A program made the position numbers and the translations under genes. A model generated the notes under the pieces. That model worked only from the letters and a program-made list of their open reading frames with translations. It ran no database searches and was not told where the DNA came from. From Bacteroidia bacterium (GTDB lineage: Bacteria > Bacteroidota > Bacteroidia > Flavobacteriales > Flavobacteriaceae), in assembly GCA_030430385.1 (NCBI GenBank), contig JAUIFO010000001.1:248001-312000 (forward strand): a stretch of DNA of 64,000 bases, in the 5' to 3' direction. The stretch's first letter is position 1; each line of letters starts with the position of its first letter. Positions 59,083 through 64,000 of this stretch are shown here, in pieces.

Positions 59083-62000
59083 ATGAAACATAGTTACACT
59101 TACCTTATTTTTCTGCTATTTATACAAATCTCTTTTGGACAATGTCCACCTGGTTCAGTGACTTTTGATAATCAAGGTCAGATAGATTATTTTCTTGAAG
59201 CTTATCCAGATTGTACTCAAATTAATGGTAGCGTTTTTATTGGTGGTTCAGCAAATGGACCGACTTATAATTTAAACGCACTACAGAATATCACAACGAT
59301 TCAAGGGAGTTTTATTATGGATTATAATATATGGATGACGAGTTTGAATGGTTTAAATTCATTGACTTATGTTGGCGGAAACTTTGATGTATTGGATTCA
59401 CATATCAATAATATATCTGCGCTTAGTAACCTTACGACTGTTGGTGGAAGAATTAAGTTAACGAGTAACATCTCTGATATTAGTGCCTTGAATAATCTTC
59501 AAAATTTAGGTGGTGAGTTTTATTTTTCTGGTACAGCTAATGGTTCAAGTCAGTTTTATATCGGATTTCAGTTATCAGAGATTAATGGAGACTTTACTAT
59601 TGTGTTGCCTGATAATAGTGGTCCAGATAGAAACATTACTGGATTGCCTAATTTAACTACTGTACACGGTAATCTTAGATTGTCTGGAAATACAATTAGT
59701 ACGCTTCCTGCATTTAGTAATTTAGAAACCATTAATGGTAATTTTGATGTTGATGGTTTTATTGGAATAACTGATTTTACTGATTTCCAGTCGTTGCAAA
59801 ACATAGGAGGAATATTAGATATTACAAATGCTGATGCTTTAGTGTCCTTAAATGGGTTGTCTAATTTAACAACTTTAGGTGGTTTGTTTGTTGGGTATAA
59901 TGATGTTTTAGTTGATGTTTCAGGATTTCCAAATGTTACCAATGTAGATGGGTATATTAGAATAAATGAAAATGATGCTCTAGAAAACCTAAATGGGCTA
60001 GAAAATATTACATCAATTTCTGGAGAGATCGAGTTGTATAATAACCAAAATTTAAATTCAATTTCAGGATTGATGAATATTGATCCTAATTCAATAACCC
60101 ATCTTGAAATAGTGCAGAATTGGAATTTGTCGGTTTGTGAAGAATTAAATATTTGCAATTATCTGTTAGGAGGTGGTGATTATGACATTTCTGGAAATAA
60201 TGAAGGTTGTAATAACTATGACGAGGTAACAACTAGCTGTAATTATATCTTTTCTAATGCTATTTTTGGTCAAGTAGATTTTGATGCACTAAGTAATAAT
60301 TGTGGTTCGGGAGCGTATCCATTTCATTACGCTAGTGTTGTCGCTACAGGTGATACAGACTCTTATTCTACGGTTACAGATGATGAAGGTAATTATTTGT
60401 TGTTTGTGCCTTCAGGAAATTATTCGGTTCATGTTGAACCTGGGTTGTCTTACTATCAATCTAATCCAGTTACTGTTGATTTTTCAGGAATAGGAAATTC
60501 TCAAGAAGAGAACTTTTGTGTAACTCCTATTACTCCTGTTAATGATGTTAGAATCTCAATTTTTTCATTTGATGTGCCTCGGCCAGGTTTTGATGTTAGT
60601 GTACGAATTGTTTATCGAAATGTTGGAACTACAGTTCTTGATGGCTCTGTAACATTTAATTATGACGAATCGGTAATGACCTTCTTAGAATCAGACCCTT
60701 TAGTAGATTTACAAGAAAATAATCAACTGCAATGGGAGTATTCAAATTTATTACCATTAGAAACTAGAGTTATTGATTTGGATTTTAATATTCTTCCGCC
60801 TCCAATTAATAATTCAGGTGATAACTTAACATTTGATGCATTAGTAACACCTATCGATACTGACGCAAATCCTAATGATAATGTAGTGGCTTTTAGTGAT
60901 GTCATTGTTAATTCATATGATCCAAATGACAAAATGGTAGATAAGGAAACAATTTTGGTTGAAGCTATTGAAAATGACTATTTAAACTATTTAATTAGGT
61001 TTCAAAATACAGGAACAGCTTCGGCAATCAATATTAAAGTAACAGATACGTTAGAGTCGTATTATTCAAGCAGTAAATTTGATCTTAATTCATTTGAACT
61101 TATTGATTTAAGTCATAGTGGAAGAGTCCAGCGTTCTGGAAATGTATTAGATTTTGAATTTGAAAACATAAATTTACCAGATAGTACTTCTAATGAACCT
61201 GCAAGTCATGGCTATGTAGCCTTCAGAATTAAAGCGAATTCTAATCTGCCGTTTGGAACTTATATAGGCAATACTGCAAATATTTATTTCGATTTTAACG
61301 AACCAATCATTACCAATACCACATCGACTTTTGTTGATGCTGATTCAGATGCGGATGGTATTTATGACTCGGTTGATAACTGTGTTTATGACGCTAATCC
61401 TGAACAAACAGATAGCGATAATGATGGTTTAGGCGATGCTTGTGATGATGATATTGAAGTGGAAGCTCCATATTTTATTGGATTTGACGATACAGATTTG
61501 GATAGCTATTGGACCACCATTTTAGATCATCCTACTTTTACAAGTCTTACAGTTTCTCCTTTAAACGATCAAGATGGAAATGGTAATACAATTCGAATGC
61601 GATCTACCTCTATTTCAAATGCGGCTTACCTTATTGGACCACGTCTTCTTGGGTTGAATTCTGATAGTGATATTTCTTTCTGGGTCAAGGATGATAACTT
61701 TTCAAGTTATAGTATTCGTATTGGATTTATGACAGATCCTGAAGATGCATCTACATTTACAATTATGGATTTCTATGATCCTCCATATGATATGACTTAT
61801 TACACTTTAGATATGTCAGATTATGAGCCTTCTTATGGTAAGAATATAGCAATACGTGTGAATAATAATACGGTTTTTATAGATGATTTTAGTTATAATG
61901 ATATATTGTCTGTAGGAGATGATTTAGAGCTCAGTACTTTTGAAATATATCCTAATCCAGCTGAAGATAAACTCCATATTGATAGTAAAGTAAGTATTTC

Positions 62001-62166
62001 TGATATGTTTATTTTAGATATTAATGGACGACAATTAAAGCATCTTGCAAGTGAAGAAAATCAACGGTCTTCAATTATTGATGTCTCCAACTTAGAAGCA
62101 GGAATTTACTTTTTAAAAATTAATTCAAATAGTAAGCGTCAAACTATAAAATTCATCAAAAACTAA
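59083..62166 (+). CDS. Large secreted T9SS protein with L-domain-like repeats and DUF7619
   Basis: A 1027-residue secreted protein. ATG 59083 is chosen over a TTG at 59068 because it starts the signal peptide (MKHSYTYLIFLLFIQISFGQ). Residues about 30-350 are receptor-L-domain-like repeats (NLTTVGGRIKLT, NLETINGNFDVDG, NITSISGEIELYNN). A CarboxypepD_reg-like domain (FGQVDFDALSNNCG) and a DUF11-like region follow. A DUF7619 domain (SYDPNDKMVDKETI to NIYFDFNEPII) and one thrombospondin-3-like calcium loop (DSDADGIYDSVDNC) come next. A type A sorting domain (IYPNPAEDKLHID) ends the protein. It shares the DUF7619 and sorting-domain arrangement with the 12094 gene. Confidence 0.9.
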   Translation: MKHSYTYLIFLLFIQISFGQCPPGSVTFDNQGQIDYFLEAYPDCTQINGSVFIGGSANGPTYNLNALQNITTIQGSFIMDYNIWMTSLNGLNSLTYVGGNFDVLDSHINNISALSNLTTVGGRIKLTSNISDISALNNLQNLGGEFYFSGTANGSSQFYIGFQLSEINGDFTIVLPDNSGPDRNITGLPNLTTVHGNLRLSGNTISTLPAFSNLETINGNFDVDGFIGITDFTDFQSLQNIGGILDITNADALVSLNGLSNLTTLGGLFVGYNDVLVDVSGFPNVTNVDGYIRINENDALENLNGLENITSISGEIELYNNQNLNSISGLMNIDPNSITHLEIVQNWNLSVCEELNICNYLLGGGDYDISGNNEGCNNYDEVTTSCNYIFSNAIFGQVDFDALSNNCGSGAYPFHYASVVATGDTDSYSTVTDDEGNYLLFVPSGNYSVHVEPGLSYYQSNPVTVDFSGIGNSQEENFCVTPITPVNDVRISIFSFDVPRPGFDVSVRIVYRNVGTTVLDGSVTFNYDESVMTFLESDPLVDLQENNQLQWEYSNLLPLETRVIDLDFNILPPPINNSGDNLTFDALVTPIDTDANPNDNVVAFSDVIVNSYDPNDKMVDKETILVEAIENDYLNYLIRFQNTGTASAINIKVTDTLESYYSSSKFDLNSFELIDLSHSGRVQRSGNVLDFEFENINLPDSTSNEPASHGYVAFRIKANSNLPFGTYIGNTANIYFDFNEPIITNTTSTFVDADSDADGIYDSVDNCVYDANPEQTDSDNDGLGDACDDDIEVEAPYFIGFDDTDLDSYWTTILDHPTFTSLTVSPLNDQDGNGNTIRMRSTSISNAAYLIGPRLLGLNSDSDISFWVKDDNFSSYSIRIGFMTDPEDASTFTIMDFYDPPYDMTYYTLDMSDYEPSYGKNIAIRVNNNTVFIDDFSYNDILSVGDDLELSTFEIYPNPAEDKLHIDSKVSISDMFILDINGRQLKHLASEENQRSSIIDVSNLEAGIYFLKINSNSKRQTIKFIKN

Positions 62167-62240
62167 GATGTTTTAAATACGATGCGAGTCACTATTTTTA
62201 TCGTTAAATTTTATAACTTTAATAACACTTAAAAGCGGTT

Positions 62241-63740
62241 ATGAAACACGATATAGATTCAGATTCTACATTAAACCCTCCAAAAAATTATACGGTTTAT
62301 AACTGTCATACGCATACGTTTACCATAGATCACGTGCCTAATCATTTTGGAAAGAAAGTCGTGCCTTTGTTGTATCAGCTGGTAACAATGAAAACCGTTA
62401 AGTGGTACTACCTTAACTTAACAGTTCGAAATAAAAACTACAAGAAATTCATTCATAGATGTAAAAAGGTCAAGTACTTTTTTCTGGATATATTAAAATT
62501 CACACGTGTATTATTTTGGGTCTACACACTCATTTTATTTTTAGGTCATTGGCTTTTTAAAATGTTGGCCAACGTATTAGTGTTAAGTAATTTATTTAGC
62601 GATGAAACGAAGGCGGCTTTTAAACGCTTCAGAAATTTAGGACGCTATGCAACTTATAGTAAATCTGGACAAAGTAAAGTTTTTGATCTCTTAGAAAAGA
62701 CTTACGATGTCAATACTAAGTTTGTTGTGCTTCCAATGGATATGGATTATATGGATGCTGGAGATCCTATTTCAGATTACATGCAACAACTTGAAGAATT
62801 GCTAAAAGTAAAATCAAATAATAAAGGACAATTATTGCCTTTTGTGTTTGCTGATCCAAGACGTATCATTGATTCTAAGGTTAATATTAATGGGTTTTCT
62901 TATGAAAAGTATATGCAGCGGCATTTGTCAAAACAAAATTTTCATGGTATTAAAATGTATCCAGCACTTGGGTATTATCCTTTTGATAAAGATTTAATCA
63001 ATACTTATAAGTTTGCACAGGAACATCAGATTCCTATAATGACGCATTGTATTGAAGGGACTGTATTCTATAGAGGAAAAAAGAAAAAAGAATGGAGCGA
63101 ACATCCTATTCTAAAATATACTAAAAAGAAAGCGGAAGGTCCAATTCCAATTCCGCTACCACAAACTAAAAACTATCATTTTACAACAAACTTTACACAT
63201 CCTTTAAATTATCATTGTTTGCTTGATAAGGGTTTACTAAGTGCTTATTTAGGTAAAGACACCGATTTGAGTAAGCTTAAAATTTGTCTAGCGCATTTTG
63301 GAGGAACTAAGGAATGGCTGCGTTACACTGAAGATAATTGGAATAATTACAATAATAACATCTCGCATGTTTCCAAAGAAGCATATTTTGAAAGTAAGAT
63401 CAAGAATACGCTTAACCATGGTAGTAGTAGAACTATATGGTGGAATGCAAGTTGGTTATCTATTATTTATGATCTTATGATTAAATATGAAGGGGTTTAT
63501 ACAGATATTAGTTTTATCATTTTTAATGAAGATTTATTTCCTTTGCTAAAATATCTCCTCAATGACGATAAAGTAAAACACAAGATCTTATTTGGGACTG
63601 ATTACTATGTTGTTGCCCAAAAGAACACCGAAAAAGCGTTGTATCAAAATCTTAGAAGTTATATTGGTGAAGACTTGTTCTATATGATCAGCAACATCAA
63701 TGCGAGACGTTTCTTAAGTACTTCATTCAAAACGTATTAA
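62241..63740 (+). CDS. Amidohydrolase-family protein
   Basis: A 499-residue protein with the metal motif NCHTHTF (H23, H25) near the N-terminus. A hydrophobic segment follows at about 80-110 (VLFWVYTLILFLGHWLFKMLANVLVL), then a TIM-barrel amidohydrolase core with FADPRRIID, HGIKMYPALGYYPFDKD, IMTHCIEG, LAHFGGTKEW and FGTDYYVVAQ as metal-ligand segments. This fits a membrane-associated amidohydrolase-related (Amidohydro_2) protein of unknown substrate. It starts at ATG 62241, 74 bp after the large T9SS protein gene. Confidence 0.85.
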   Translation: MKHDIDSDSTLNPPKNYTVYNCHTHTFTIDHVPNHFGKKVVPLLYQLVTMKTVKWYYLNLTVRNKNYKKFIHRCKKVKYFFLDILKFTRVLFWVYTLILFLGHWLFKMLANVLVLSNLFSDETKAAFKRFRNLGRYATYSKSGQSKVFDLLEKTYDVNTKFVVLPMDMDYMDAGDPISDYMQQLEELLKVKSNNKGQLLPFVFADPRRIIDSKVNINGFSYEKYMQRHLSKQNFHGIKMYPALGYYPFDKDLINTYKFAQEHQIPIMTHCIEGTVFYRGKKKKEWSEHPILKYTKKKAEGPIPIPLPQTKNYHFTTNFTHPLNYHCLLDKGLLSAYLGKDTDLSKLKICLAHFGGTKEWLRYTEDNWNNYNNNISHVSKEAYFESKIKNTLNHGSSRTIWWNASWLSIIYDLMIKYEGVYTDISFIIFNEDLFPLLKYLLNDDKVKHKILFGTDYYVVAQKNTEKALYQNLRSYIGEDLFYMISNINARRFLSTSFKTY

Positions 63741-63750
63741 ATTAATAAGT

Positions 63751-64000
63751 TTAACGTTTTAAAGTAAAATGACCGCCAAGACGCTGCTGTTCAAATTCTA
63801 CAATAAACCAATAGTCGTTCGTTGGTAGGACCTTTCCTAGATATCTACCATTCCATCCGCGACTCATAGGGCTTAATTGTTTTAGTAGTTTCCCGTACCT
63901 ATCAAAAATATAAATCTTGGCATTTGGAAAATTTGAAATACCTCTGACTTGCCAATAATCGTTGAAACCATCGTCATTAGGTGAAAAATGACTTGGAAAA
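63751..64000 (-). CDS. C-terminal part of a T9SS type B sorting-domain protein
   Basis: Only the last 82 residues and the stop (63751-63753, minus strand) are in the window. They match the T9SS type B (gliding-motility-associated, CHU_C-like) domain: FPSHFSPNDDGFNDYWQVRG, IYIFDRYGKLLKQL, GWNGRYLGKVLPTNDYWFIVEFE and a basic end GHFTLKR. Proteins with this tail are secreted by T9SS and attached differently from type A proteins. The rest lies beyond the right edge. Confidence 0.9.
   Translation of the reverse strand, partial: FPSHFSPNDDGFNDYWQVRGISNFPNAKIYIFDRYGKLLKQLSPMSRGWNGRYLGKVLPTNDYWFIVEFEQQRLGGHFTLKR

Overview
The window is a chromosomal stretch of a low-GC Bacteroidota, almost certainly a marine member of the Flavobacteriaceae. 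The signs are Bacteroidetes-type promoters (TTG, about 19 nt, TAnnTTTG), many lipoproteins with a signal peptide ending in a Cys, five proteins with type IX secretion (T9SS) sorting tails (four type A, one type B), a bacillithiol-system protein (YtxJ), a CarboxypepD_reg/DUF5686 protein, and family versions typical of flavobacteria (OmpW, DUF6503, DUF5018-like, DUF2007). The genus cannot be fixed from the sequence alone. I see no rRNA, tRNA, CRISPR array, insertion sequence, integrase or prophage block. One structural RNA is clear, the small SRP RNA (about 26890-26990).

Layout. 1-7 kb: a truncated DUF5686 protein, smpB, a lipoprotein, a minus-strand cluster deoC-deoD-hydrolase-phosphatase, a TetR/thioesterase pair carrying two copies of the same palindromic operator, and ompW. 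7-12 kb: clpB, ytxJ, and an SDR/AraC pair. 12-25 kb: a 1157-residue Calx-beta surface protein, a lipoprotein, an RluA-type pseudouridine synthase with a long N-terminal extension, fumarylacetoacetase, glyA, an FG-GAP/ASPIC-UnbV T9SS protein and a beta-helix lipoprotein. 25-35 kb: glutaminyl-peptide cyclotransferase, SRP RNA, an SDR, fructose-6-phosphate aldolase, a degenerate TlpA-like lipoprotein, an ABC-F ATPase, a DUF5018-like lipoprotein and a fasciclin protein. 35-41 kb: katG with an ankyrin partner, a 2-Cys peroxiredoxin, NhaC and a membrane hydrolase. 41-49 kb: a repeat adhesin with an S74 chaperone domain, a Cys/Met PLP enzyme with a divergent Lrp regulator, a CPBP protease, lpdA and a GYF-like protein. 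49-64 kb: ECF sigma factor, 58-residue protein and MscS channel; a DEAD-box helicase opposite pabB; a deletion relic of a four-helix-bundle gene; an overlapping tilS, LRR protein and adenine deaminase run; YheT-like hydrolase; a large T9SS protein; an amidohydrolase; and the end of a T9SS type-B protein.

How the genes work together. The themes are nucleoside salvage (deoC, deoD, ade), one-carbon and folate metabolism (glyA, pabB), oxidative-stress defence (katG with ankyrin protein, peroxiredoxin, ytxJ), protein quality control (clpB, smpB), RNA modification (tilS, RluA) and cell-surface display through T9SS. Strong hairpin terminators, several usable in both directions, separate most transcription units.

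I found no convincing new multi-gene system. The best leads are small: the twin TetR operators; a palindrome over the -33 element of the 40447 gene; 21-bp-period direct repeats upstream of the repeat adhesin; the ECF sigma/58-residue/MscS operon with a TTG start; the internally deleted four-helix-bundle gene; and a set of TAnnTTTG promoters lying 4-6 nt from the start codon, which suggests near-leaderless mRNAs.
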